Source: Bacillus_BD sp963708895 (GTDB taxonomy: Bacteria; Bacillota; Bacilli; Bacillales; Cytobacillaceae). From it: a DNA stretch of 64,000 nucleotides. The notes under the pieces are model-generated. The model searched no databases and was not told the DNA's origin. It saw nothing but the letters and a program-made list of their open reading frames with translations. Location of the stretch: the NCBI GenBank assembly GCA_963708895.1, contig CAVPUE010000010.1, positions 1-64,000 on the forward strand, given 5' to 3'. How positions within the stretch are numbered: the first letter of the stretch is position 1; the number at the start of each line of letters is the position of its first letter. The position numbers and the translations under genes were made by a program. Below are positions 56,970-64,000 of this stretch, in pieces.

Positions 56970-57419
56970 ATGGCACTATCCTATAAAAAAATCCTTGTTG
57001 CTGTCGACGGTTCTAAAGAAGCAGAATGGGCCTTTAGAAAAGCAATCGAAGTAGCAAAAAGAAATAATTCTAAAATGGTGATTGCCCATATCATTGACAC
57101 ACGTACTTTTGCAACGGTAGAAGCATATGATCGTACAATTGCGGAAAGAGCAGAATTATTCGCTAAAGAATTAATGGAGAATTATAAGAAAGAAGCAAAC
57201 GATGCAGGTGTAGCAGATGTTAATTATGTGATCGATTATGGTTCTCCAAAAATTAAAATTCCGAAAGATATTGCTAAAAAGTATGAAATTGACTTAATTA
57301 TGTGTGGTGCAACAGGTTTAAACGCGGTTGAGCGTTTCTTAATTGGAAGTGTTTCAGAGCATATTACCCGCCACGCACGTTGTGATGTGTTAGTTGTACG
57401 TAGTGAAGATACTGAGTAA
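56970..57419 (+). CDS. Universal stress protein UspA family
   Basis: A 149-aa single-domain protein that binds ATP in many members. The start KILVAVDGSKEAEWAF and the ATP motif GATGLNAVERFLIGSVSEH (G-2x-G-9x-GS) are present. The start is ATG 56970, six bases after GGAGGGG; the frame extends 13 codons upstream into non-coding sequence. It ends VLVVRSEDTE. It has its own terminator, shared with the convergent argH. Confidence 0.93.
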   Translation: MALSYKKILVAVDGSKEAEWAFRKAIEVAKRNNSKMVIAHIIDTRTFATVEAYDRTIAERAELFAKELMENYKKEANDAGVADVNYVIDYGSPKIKIPKDIAKKYEIDLIMCGATGLNAVERFLIGSVSEHITRHARCDVLVVRSEDTE

Positions 57420-57433
57420 CTGAAATGAATCAT

Positions 57434-57467
57434 AAAAAAACCACGTTCTAAGAACGTGGTTTTTTTA
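57434..57467. terminator. Bidirectional terminator between uspA and argH
   Basis: AAACCACGTTCT and its complement pair almost without a loop, with A and T runs of seven on both sides. Confidence 0.85.
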
Positions 57468-57479
57468 TTGTTTTGGTTT

Positions 57480-58850
57480 CTATAGACACTTTTTACCTTT
57501 ATCTATAGCTATTTTAATTTGCTCAAAGCCTGTCCCACCGGCGCTGTTTCGACGAGCAACGGCCGTTTTAGGTTCTAAAACTTGATAAATATCATCTTCA
57601 AATAATTCGCTAGACTCTTTAAAGTCATCCATTGTCAAGTCACTCAAATAGCATTTCTTTTGGACACATAGAAGAACAAGCTTGCCAACAACCTCATGGG
57701 CTTCTCTAAACGGCATCCCTTTGTTCGATAGATAATCCGCTAATTCAGTTGCATTCGAAAAATCTTGCTTAGTAGCTGTTTCCATCACACCACTATTAAC
57801 CTTCATCGTGTTAATCATACCAGCAAATATTTTTAATGAGCCTGAAATCGTTTTAACGCTATCAAAGAGACCTTCTTTATCTTCTTGCATGTCTTTATTA
57901 TACGCAAGCGGTAAACCTTTTAAAACGGTTAATAATCCGATTAAATTGCCATATACTCGTCCTGTCTTTCCACGAATAAGCTCAGCCATATCTGGATTTT
58001 TCTTTTGTGGCATAATACTGCTTCCTGTTGAGAAACTATCGTCTAGTTCAATAAAACGGAATTCTTGACTAGACCAAAGAATAATTTCCTCACTTAAACG
58101 CGAAAGATGCATCATTAGGATCGAACTATTGGAATGAAATTCAAGGATAAAATCACGATCACTTACTGCATCCAAGCTGTTTTCATAAATACCATCAAAA
58201 CCAAGTAATTCCGCACTGTATTCACGATCAATCGGAAAAGTCGTTCCAGCAAGTGCTCCTGCACCAAGTGGAGAGATGTTAATTCTTTTCAGACTTTCCG
58301 TATAACGTTGTTTATCCCGTTCTAACATCCAAAAATAAGCCATTAAATGATGAGCAAACGAAATAGGTTGCGCTCTTTGTAAATGCGTATAACCAGGCAT
58401 CAGTGTTTCGATATGGGCTTCTGCCTTTTCGATTAAGGCTTGTTGAAGCTCCGCTACTAAATCAATCACCATTTTCACTTGGTCTCTTAAGTATAAATGA
58501 ATATCTGTAGCGACTTGATCGTTACGACTTCTACCTGTATGAAGCTTTCCACCAACAGGTCCAATCAAATCTGTCAGCTTACTCTCGAGATTTAAGTGAA
58601 TGTCCTCAAGAGCAACGGAGAATTCCAACTCATCGTTAGAGGCTTGAACCTTTAACGTTTCTAGCCCCTTTTTGATTTGTTCTGCTTCTTCAGCAGTCAA
58701 AATACCAGTTTTGGCAAGCATCGTCACATGGGCGATGCTGCCAGTTATATCTTCCATTACTAATTCTTGGTCGAAGGAAATGGAGGCACCAAATTCATCA
58801 ACCCATTCTTCTGCTGATTTGGTAAACCTTCCGCCCCAAAGTTTTTTCAC
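57480..58850 (-). CDS. argH: Argininosuccinate lyase
   Basis: The last step of arginine synthesis, releasing fumarate. The 456-aa protein has the superfamily signature GSSIMPQKKNPD. It starts at GTG 58850, which overlaps the argG stop (GTGA), with the ribosome site AAGGTGG inside the end of argG: classical coupling. A frame extension upstream overlaps argG and is not used. Histidines of the active site (TGRSRNDQVATD, TPGYTHLQRAQP-like region) are present. Confidence 0.96.
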   Translation of the reverse strand: MKKLWGGRFTKSAEEWVDEFGASISFDQELVMEDITGSIAHVTMLAKTGILTAEEAEQIKKGLETLKVQASNDELEFSVALEDIHLNLESKLTDLIGPVGGKLHTGRSRNDQVATDIHLYLRDQVKMVIDLVAELQQALIEKAEAHIETLMPGYTHLQRAQPISFAHHLMAYFWMLERDKQRYTESLKRINISPLGAGALAGTTFPIDREYSAELLGFDGIYENSLDAVSDRDFILEFHSNSSILMMHLSRLSEEIILWSSQEFRFIELDDSFSTGSSIMPQKKNPDMAELIRGKTGRVYGNLIGLLTVLKGLPLAYNKDMQEDKEGLFDSVKTISGSLKIFAGMINTMKVNSGVMETATKQDFSNATELADYLSNKGMPFREAHEVVGKLVLLCVQKKCYLSDLTMDDFKESSELFEDDIYQVLEPKTAVARRNSAGGTGFEQIKIAIDKGKKCL

Positions 58851-60055
58851 ACTTCCACCTTCTTGTTTGTTTGCACAATACTTTGCACTTTTGTTGGTAG
58901 ACCCCAAAGTTTGATAAATCCTACTGCTGCTGCATGGTCAAATTCATCATCTGAAGTATAAGTAGCTAAATTCTCATCGTATAATGAGTACTCTGATTTT
59001 CTTCCTTCTACGATCGCATGACCTTTGAAAAGTTTAACCCTTACTGTACCTGTTACAAATTTTTGTGTTTCTTCTAAAAACGCTTTTAAAGCTGTTGTTA
59101 GAGGTGAGAACCAAAGACCTTCATAAATAATTTCAGTTAATTTTTTCTCAATCACTGGTTTGAAGTGTGCCACTTCTTTAACAAGTGTTAAATCTTCTAA
59201 TTCTTTATGAGCTGTAATTAATGTCATTGCTGCTGGACATTCATATACTTCCCTTGATTTAATTCCCACTAAACGATTTTCAACATGGTCAATTCTTCCA
59301 ATCCCATGTTTTCCAGCAAGAACATTTAATTCTTGAATTAAATTTGCTAATGTATATGATTGCCCATTTAATGATACAGGTACACCTTTTTCGAAACGAA
59401 TTTCTACAATATCTGCAACATCTGGAGTATCTTCAAGTTCTGCTGTTAACTCATATGCATCTTTAGGTGGCGTTGCCCATGGGTCTTCTAGGATTCCACA
59501 TTCATTTGCTCTTCCCCATAAGTTTTGGTCAATTGAATATGGGCTGTCTAAATTAATTGGAATCGGAATGTTCTTTTGTTTTGCGTATTCAATTTCTTCT
59601 TCCCTTGACCATCCCCACTCACGTACTGGAGCCAAAACTTGTAAATCTGGATTAAGTGCTGCAATGGAAACTTCAAAACGAACTTGGTCATTTCCTTTTC
59701 CCGTACAACCGTGTGCAATCGCAACTGCTCCAACTTCTTCAGCCACTTCCACTAATTTCTTTGAAATTAACGGTCTTGATAGTGCAGAAACAAGTGGATA
59801 TTTTCCTTCATATAATGTATGAGCTTGTAATGAAACTAAAGCAAAATCCTTTGCAAACTCTTCTTTCGCATCAATCACATATGATTGAACAGCTCCCACC
59901 GTTAGAGCTTTTTCTTTAATAAAATCTAAATCTTTACCTTCCCCTACATCTAAACAACATGCTACAACATCATAGCCTTGATCCTTTATCCAATTTATAG
60001 CTACTGAAGTATCTAAACCACCAGAATATGCTAGAACTACTTTTGGGTTTGACAT
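58847..60055 (-). CDS. argG: Argininosuccinate synthase
   Basis: Joins citrulline and aspartate with ATP. The 402-aa protein has the N-type ATP motif AYSGGLDTSVAI at the N-terminus and the conserved HGCTGKGNDQVRFE. GAGGAGG precedes the ATG. It is the first gene of argGH, with two ARG-type boxes directly upstream. It is separated from the main arg cluster by about 37 kb. Confidence 0.97.
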   Translation of the reverse strand: MSNPKVVLAYSGGLDTSVAINWIKDQGYDVVACCLDVGEGKDLDFIKEKALTVGAVQSYVIDAKEEFAKDFALVSLQAHTLYEGKYPLVSALSRPLISKKLVEVAEEVGAVAIAHGCTGKGNDQVRFEVSIAALNPDLQVLAPVREWGWSREEEIEYAKQKNIPIPINLDSPYSIDQNLWGRANECGILEDPWATPPKDAYELTAELEDTPDVADIVEIRFEKGVPVSLNGQSYTLANLIQELNVLAGKHGIGRIDHVENRLVGIKSREVYECPAAMTLITAHKELEDLTLVKEVAHFKPVIEKKLTEIIYEGLWFSPLTTALKAFLEETQKFVTGTVRVKLFKGHAIVEGRKSEYSLYDENLATYTSDDEFDHAAAVGFIKLWGLPTKVQSIVQTNKKVEV

Positions 60056-60081
60056 TATATTTCCTCCTCTATATGGTTAAC

Positions 60082-60115
60082 GAATATTTATACATCTCTT
60101 TATATTTTTATTCAT
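60082..60115 (-). promoter_or_regulatory. Tandem ARG boxes upstream of argGH
   Basis: CGAATATTTATACA (60082-60095) and TATATTTTTATTCA (60102-60115) each match 12 of 14 positions of TGAATWWWWATTCA and start 20 bp apart, as at argC. They point to control by AhrC/ArgR. The rest of the region to 60407 is AT-rich with no other gene seen. Confidence 0.6.
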
Positions 60116-60407
60116 CTCTATGAAATACACTTTAACAACTTTTTTAATAAAATTCAAGTAAAAAAATTTATTTTTTTAAAAAAAGGACTGTTAAACATTA
60201 GTTTGAAATAATAGTCCCTATTCATACACGTTTTCATGCGAAAAAATAATCCTTATCACTGCCATTGAACGCGCTTATTATCAATATTCAACAATACCTA
60301 GTCTATATAAAAATATTCACCCTCATCTAAATATGAGCTTGTATAATAGAAGAACTTAGAATTGTGTAGTAAAATGGGAAAATAGAGGCAATATGGAGGG
60401 GAATTCG

Positions 60408-60722
60408 TTGGAAGAATATTTTTATTATCATGACCGTTTGGGGATTCATATTCCAATCATCCATGAAGATTGGGATTCTTTATCGGAAGACATTCGTCAA
60501 TCCATTTTACTGCGGTGGGAGACTGTTCGTGGGCTGATCCCTGATCGGATTATTAGTCTGGAAAAAATCATCAATACGAAACAGGCACAGCTATCAAATG
60601 AAACCAATTTCGAACTCTCCTGTCAATTAAATCATGACATTGCTGACCTTGCATCCATTATTAACGAACTATGGCTTTGGTTTCGCACCGACCAAACCAT
60701 TTCAGAAAAGATGCATCAATAA
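60408..60722 (+). CDS. Conserved-looking hypothetical protein, 104 aa
   Basis: It starts at TTG 60408, six bases after GGAGGGG; the in-frame ATG at 60393 overlaps that ribosome site. The protein is soluble, helical and rich in Glu, Ile and Trp (LEEYFYYHDRLGIHIPIIHE and ELWLWFRTDQ). There is no signal, membrane helix or known motif. It lies between argG and moaB and has the opposite direction to both. I do not recognise the family. Confidence 0.68.
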   Translation: MEEYFYYHDRLGIHIPIIHEDWDSLSEDIRQSILLRWETVRGLIPDRIISLEKIINTKQAQLSNETNFELSCQLNHDIADLASIINELWLWFRTDQTISEKMHQ

Positions 60723-60748
60723 TGCATAATTTCTCAAACCATGAATGA

Positions 60749-60786
60749 AAAAGAGTAACTTTAAAATACAAGTTACTCTTTTTTAA
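60749..60786. terminator. Terminator shared with the end of moaB
   Basis: AAGAGTAACTT / AAGTTACTCTT has an 8-nt loop and T runs on both strands; the moaB stop lies in its 3' side. Confidence 0.8.
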
Positions 60787-61294
60787 GGTCTTTTTGAAGT
60801 TCTTTCACAACATGACCGATTTCAGGCAGAATTAATTTATTCATAGCGAGTTTAACTGCCCCTGAAGAACCTGGTGTAGAAAAAACCGCTTTATGTCCAA
60901 TCACTCCAGCTACAGCACGAGAAAGAATTGCCGATGAACCAATATCTTCTGTATAGCTTAACATTCTAAACAATTCGCCAAATCCATCAATTTCCTTATC
61001 AAATAAACTCTTGACTGTTTCAATTGTGACATCCCTAAGTGCAATACCTGTTCCACCATTTGTTAAAATAACATCAATTTCAGGATTTTGACATCCTTTA
61101 AGCACCGCTTCTCTAATAGGCTCTTTTTCATCTTTAACGATTGTATAATCGACGATAACATGACCGGCATTTTCGAGAAGCTCGATCATTAATTTTCCAC
61201 TTTTATCACTGTCTTTATCTCTTGTATCAGATACCGTAATCACTTTACAATGAACCGTTTTCAACGCTGTCTTTTTATGCTCCTGTAAACTCAT
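60773..61294 (-). CDS. moaB: Molybdenum cofactor biosynthesis protein MoaB
   Basis: A molybdopterin adenylyltransferase-type protein, 173 aa. The conserved LTNGGTGIALRDVT and SSAILSRAVAG, and STPGSSGAVKLAM near the end, define the MoaB/MogA fold. Its ATG overlaps the stop of the upstream EcsC gene (ATGA), so it is translated with it. It probably acts just before MoeA, whose gene is about 36 kb away. Confidence 0.93.
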   Translation of the reverse strand: MSLQEHKKTALKTVHCKVITVSDTRDKDSDKSGKLMIELLENAGHVIVDYTIVKDEKEPIREAVLKGCQNPEIDVILTNGGTGIALRDVTIETVKSLFDKEIDGFGELFRMLSYTEDIGSSAILSRAVAGVIGHKAVFSTPGSSGAVKLAMNKLILPEIGHVVKELQKDLKKE

Positions 61295-62133
61295 TGAATC
61301 GTACCCTCTTTCTCGATCAAGTACCTCATTTGATAATATTTGTGAGCAAAGTCAGTTACTTTTTTTGTACTATGATAATTTGCTCCTGCTCCAAGTGCCA
61401 TGCTTATAAACGGAATTCCTTGAATCACTTTTTTCCTTAACAAGACAATTGCCATACCCTTTAGCGCTTGTTTTAATAGTTGATCAATCCAAGTAATATT
61501 GGCTAAATCTTCATTTCCCTCATAAAAATAACGATTATTTTCCTGACTGAAATCATTCATCAAATCTTCCCATCCAGCACTTTGAAAACGCAATGGGTGA
61601 ATTGACGCATTAAATACTTTTAAAGCAGTCATTACTTCATAAGGAGTATTTACTTCAACACCGTACGTCATCGCAATTAATTGAACAGCCCTTAAATTAA
61701 TGACTGCCATCCCTGGGATATCCGCTCCTACTAAAAGAGCCCCTCCTGTACCTGAGATTCCTCCCTGTGCTAAGGAATAGATCCGATGTCTAGAAATGTG
61801 CTGTCCTGCTATGTATTGTAGTTGATCAATCGAAAGCTGTTTCATGTCTTCAATCGTATCAATCTGTTCTTGAAAAACTCTCCCGTTCGTCATAATTCTT
61901 TCTTTGGCATCGATTTGCATTTCTGACCCTTGAATAAACGAATGAAGATGAAACAACCAATTATCAAGATTTAAAAAAATCTGTTCTCTCACTTTTTCAG
62001 GTAATAGTTGAAATGATTGATCGATATATTTATCATAAAGCCGTTGGAAATCATTCACTTCGTACTCATACATTCTTTTTTCCCATTCACGGATTTCTTG
62101 TAAGACTTCCTGGTCCCGCATCTGTAAAGTCAT
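61291..62133 (-). CDS. EcsC-family protein
   Basis: A 280-aa protein of the EcsC family, membrane-associated proteins of unclear function. It has the family block LAQGGISGTGGALLVGADIPG and a second hydrophobic stretch near KVIQGIPFISMALGAGANY. The start is ATG 62133, five bases after AGGAGGA; the frame has an ATG (62139) that touches the ribosome site and a longer extension. It overlaps moaB by four bases, an unexpected operon partner. Confidence 0.85.
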   Translation of the reverse strand: MTLQMRDQEVLQEIREWEKRMYEYEVNDFQRLYDKYIDQSFQLLPEKVREQIFLNLDNWLFHLHSFIQGSEMQIDAKERIMTNGRVFQEQIDTIEDMKQLSIDQLQYIAGQHISRHRIYSLAQGGISGTGGALLVGADIPGMAVINLRAVQLIAMTYGVEVNTPYEVMTALKVFNASIHPLRFQSAGWEDLMNDFSQENNRYFYEGNEDLANITWIDQLLKQALKGMAIVLLRKKVIQGIPFISMALGAGANYHSTKKVTDFAHKYYQMRYLIEKEGTIQ

Positions 62134-62204
62134 ACTCATCCTCCTATTATCATGATTGAACAACTAAACCACTTTTTGTTATCAGTATAACATATTCTAA
62201 ATTG

Positions 62205-62240
62205 AAAAAAGACAAAGGAAGAAGTTAATCCTTTGTCTTT
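62205..62240 (-). terminator. Terminator of ackA
   Basis: AAAGACAAAGGA / TCCTTTGTCTTT has a 9-nt loop and is followed by a T run on the minus strand. Confidence 0.85.
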
Positions 62241-62251
62241 ACTATTATTAA

Positions 62252-63454
62252 TTAGTTTGTAACGCCTTGTTTGCTTAAACGTACTACGTCTCTTGCAATC
62301 ATAACCTCTTCATCCGTTGGAATTACAAACACTTTTACTGGTGAGTGTGGGTAGCTGATATAGCGTTCGTCACCACGTACTTCATTAAGAGCTGGATCCC
62401 AATAAACACCCATAAATTCAAGTCCGTTTAAGACACGAGCACGGATTGTATCACTATTTTCACCAATACCTGCTGTGAAAATAATCGCGTCCACTCCATA
62501 CATACGGGCTGCATAAGAACCAATATACTTATGGATATGGCTAGCAAATACTGTTAACGCAAGTTCTGCTCTTTCGTTTCCTTCTGCAGCTTGTTCTTCA
62601 ATATCACGAAGATCACTAGAAAATCCAGAAAGAGCCAACATTCCACTCTTTTTGTTTAATACGTCTATTACTTCTTCAGCTGTTTTATTTGTTTTTTCCA
62701 TCATATATGGAATTAAAGCAGGGTCGATATCACCTGAACGTGTACCCATCGTTAAACCAGCAAGTGGCGTGAATCCCATTGATGTATCAATTGATTTTCC
62801 ACCTTCAATTGCCGTAATACTAGCACCATTACCAAGGTGACAAGAGATAAGGCGAAGTGAACTTAACGGTCTGCCAAGCAGTTCTGCTGCACGTTCTGAC
62901 ACATACTTATGTGAAGTTCCGTGGAAACCATATTTACGAATACCAAATTCTGTATAATACTCACGAGGTAGGCTGTATACATAAGAACTTTTCGGCATTG
63001 TTTGATGGAAAGCTGTATCAAAAACAGCAATCGCTGGAACATTTGGTAATACGTTTTTGAACGCTTTAATTCCAGTTAAGTTTGCTGGGTTATGCAATGG
63101 TGCAAATTCTGACAATTCTTCAATTTTGTTAAGAACGTCTTCATTAATTAACACTGAATCAGCAAATGCTTCTCCACCATGAACCACACGATGACCAACA
63201 CCTTCAATCTCATCTAATGATTGAATAATACCAAGATCTGTTAATTTACTTAATAATAATTTAACGGCTACATCATGATTAGGAATATCCGTTGTTTCAG
63301 ATTGTTTTTCTCCCTTAACGGTAATATTGAAAACAGAATCATCCATACCAATTCTTTCAATTAGACCTTTTGTGATGACCTCTTCGTTTGGCATTTCAAA
63401 TAATTGGAATTTTAATGAAGAACTACCTGCGTTAATTGCAATAATTTTCGACAT
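62252..63454 (-). CDS. ackA: Acetate kinase
   Basis: Converts acetyl phosphate and ADP to acetate and ATP in overflow metabolism. The 400-aa protein starts MSKIIAINAGSSSLKFQLFE. It has the ASKHA motifs VFDTAFHQTMP, GFHGTSHKYV and FTAGIGENSD. The context before ytxK matches B. subtilis. The ribosome site AGGGAGCG precedes the ATG. Confidence 0.97.
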   Translation of the reverse strand: MSKIIAINAGSSSLKFQLFEMPNEEVITKGLIERIGMDDSVFNITVKGEKQSETTDIPNHDVAVKLLLSKLTDLGIIQSLDEIEGVGHRVVHGGEAFADSVLINEDVLNKIEELSEFAPLHNPANLTGIKAFKNVLPNVPAIAVFDTAFHQTMPKSSYVYSLPREYYTEFGIRKYGFHGTSHKYVSERAAELLGRPLSSLRLISCHLGNGASITAIEGGKSIDTSMGFTPLAGLTMGTRSGDIDPALIPYMMEKTNKTAEEVIDVLNKKSGMLALSGFSSDLRDIEEQAAEGNERAELALTVFASHIHKYIGSYAARMYGVDAIIFTAGIGENSDTIRARVLNGLEFMGVYWDPALNEVRGDERYISYPHSPVKVFVIPTDEEVMIARDVVRLSKQGVTN

Positions 63455-63733
63455 TTTATAACGCTCCCTTTTTATATAATCTACTCTTTATCATGAAATT
63501 AATGAAAGTAAAATTTATGTCTTACTAAACTAGTTTGCCCGAATCTTTTCATTAACATCTTCTCAATTTCTCATTTAATCATTGTCTGCTCGGTATTTCA
63601 AGGATTTTTGGTAAAATTATCTACTTAAAAAAGAAGAAAATATATTCAACAATTTCGGATAAGTCTGACTATCTAAATATACTTCCTCCTTTGTTTAGAC
63701 AATTTTCGCAAACATTACAAAAACAGCTTTTGT

Positions 63734-64000
63734 TTATTTATTTTCACTAATCCAACGATCAATATTTAGTAATATTTTTTCCACTTCTCTCCCATTGGAT
63801 AAAGAAGGCATATTGACTAACAATACTTGTTTTGGAGGTTTAACATTTTCATGTTTTTTTTGCAGGATTAAAATACTTTTTTGTGTTTGTTTATTTTTAA
63901 ACATCGTTTCTGGTAATTGAACGATTCCTTGAATATAAACGGTTTCCTTTAAATATTCATGTAACTCCTTTGATTGTTCACTTTCAAAAAGTCCATTTGG
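63734..64000 (-). CDS. ytxK: YtxK-type SAM-dependent methyltransferase, 3' part only
   Basis: The frame is open to the window edge and stops at 63734-63736, giving 88 residues of the C-terminus: PNGLFESEQSKELHEYL, then IQGIVQLPETMFKNKQTQKS and NIDRWISENK. This matches the end of YtxK, a TaqI-like DNA-methylase-fold protein next to ackA in B. subtilis. The catalytic NPPF-type motif would lie outside the window. The region 63455-63733 (279 bp) should contain the ackA promoter; I find no convincing cre site in it. Confidence 0.85.
   Translation of the reverse strand, partial: PNGLFESEQSKELHEYLKETVYIQGIVQLPETMFKNKQTQKSILILQKKHENVKPPKQVLLVNMPSLSNGREVEKILLNIDRWISENK

Noticed and set aside
63455..63733. 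CcpA (cre) or CodY site upstream of ackA
   Set aside because: The best cre-like stretch has a mismatch in the central CG, and no AATTTTCWGAAAATT-like site is present.
1..64000. CRISPR array, prophage, restriction-modification or toxin-antitoxin system
   Set aside because: No regularly spaced repeats, phage structural genes, restriction genes or toxin pairs were seen. The only methylase-like sequence is the ytxK fragment at the edge.

Overview
The window is chromosomal DNA of a low-GC, endospore-forming member of the Bacillaceae. The evidence is B. subtilis-like gene order (trpS, yjbA, yjaZ, fabHA/fabF, med, yjaV/yjaU/yjzD, argCJBD-carAB-argF, yitU/V/W, yitL, yajQ, yisL, gerP, addAB, yhjE-sip, comK-yhzC, yhfN), a gerP spore operon, ComK and Med competence proteins, AT-rich sigma-A promoters and strong GGAGG ribosome sites. 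It differs from B. subtilis in carrying clpB here, a second PerR-like regulator, a molybdenum-cofactor/Fnr block and a junction where the comK region runs into argGH-moaB-ackA-ytxK. There is no phage, IS transposase, CRISPR array, rRNA or tRNA.

Layout. 0-6.5 kb: trpS, yjbA, yjaZ, a PerR-like regulator with its own promoter and Per box, fabF-fabH behind a FapR-like box, two tiny overlapping ORFs. 6.5-12.8 kb: med, yjaV, yjaU, yjzD, CtsR-controlled clpB, yjzC. 12.8-22.4 kb: arginine biosynthesis on the minus strand, split by a terminator and new promoter into argCJBD and carAB-argF. 22.7-27.9 kb: Fnr, mobB, moeA, ric and moaA; ric and moaA both have an FNR-type palindrome 41.5 bp before the predicted start of transcription. 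27.5-36 kb: yit/yis genes, a membrane-anchored GH13 protein lacking most catalytic residues, DUF2777, yisL. 36-39.6 kb: DUF418 and the broken gerP operon. 39.6-50.6 kb: addA, addB, signal peptidase I, yhjE, an LCP ligase, comK and yhzC. 50.8-55.3 kb: an M48 protease and an ABC importer. 55.7-64 kb: an M24 peptidase, UspA, argGH, moaB, an EcsC protein, ackA and truncated ytxK.

Four things stand out. A small non-coding element of about 180 bp with imperfect terminal inverted repeats and AT-rich direct-repeat flanks occurs three times (after med, after yhzC, and inside the ABC operon). CarA has Gly in place of the catalytic Cys of its glutaminase domain. The GH13 protein looks like a pseudoenzyme. 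The PerR-like protein has Glu where PerR has the peroxide-tuning Asp.

The window also has about twenty reading-frame breaks. Most are one-base insertions and hit conserved genes (argB, argJ, moeA, addA, addB, an ABC receptor), which suggests sequencing or assembly error. The gerP operon has a far higher density and may be truly decaying. I list each broken gene over its corrected extent and say where the break is.
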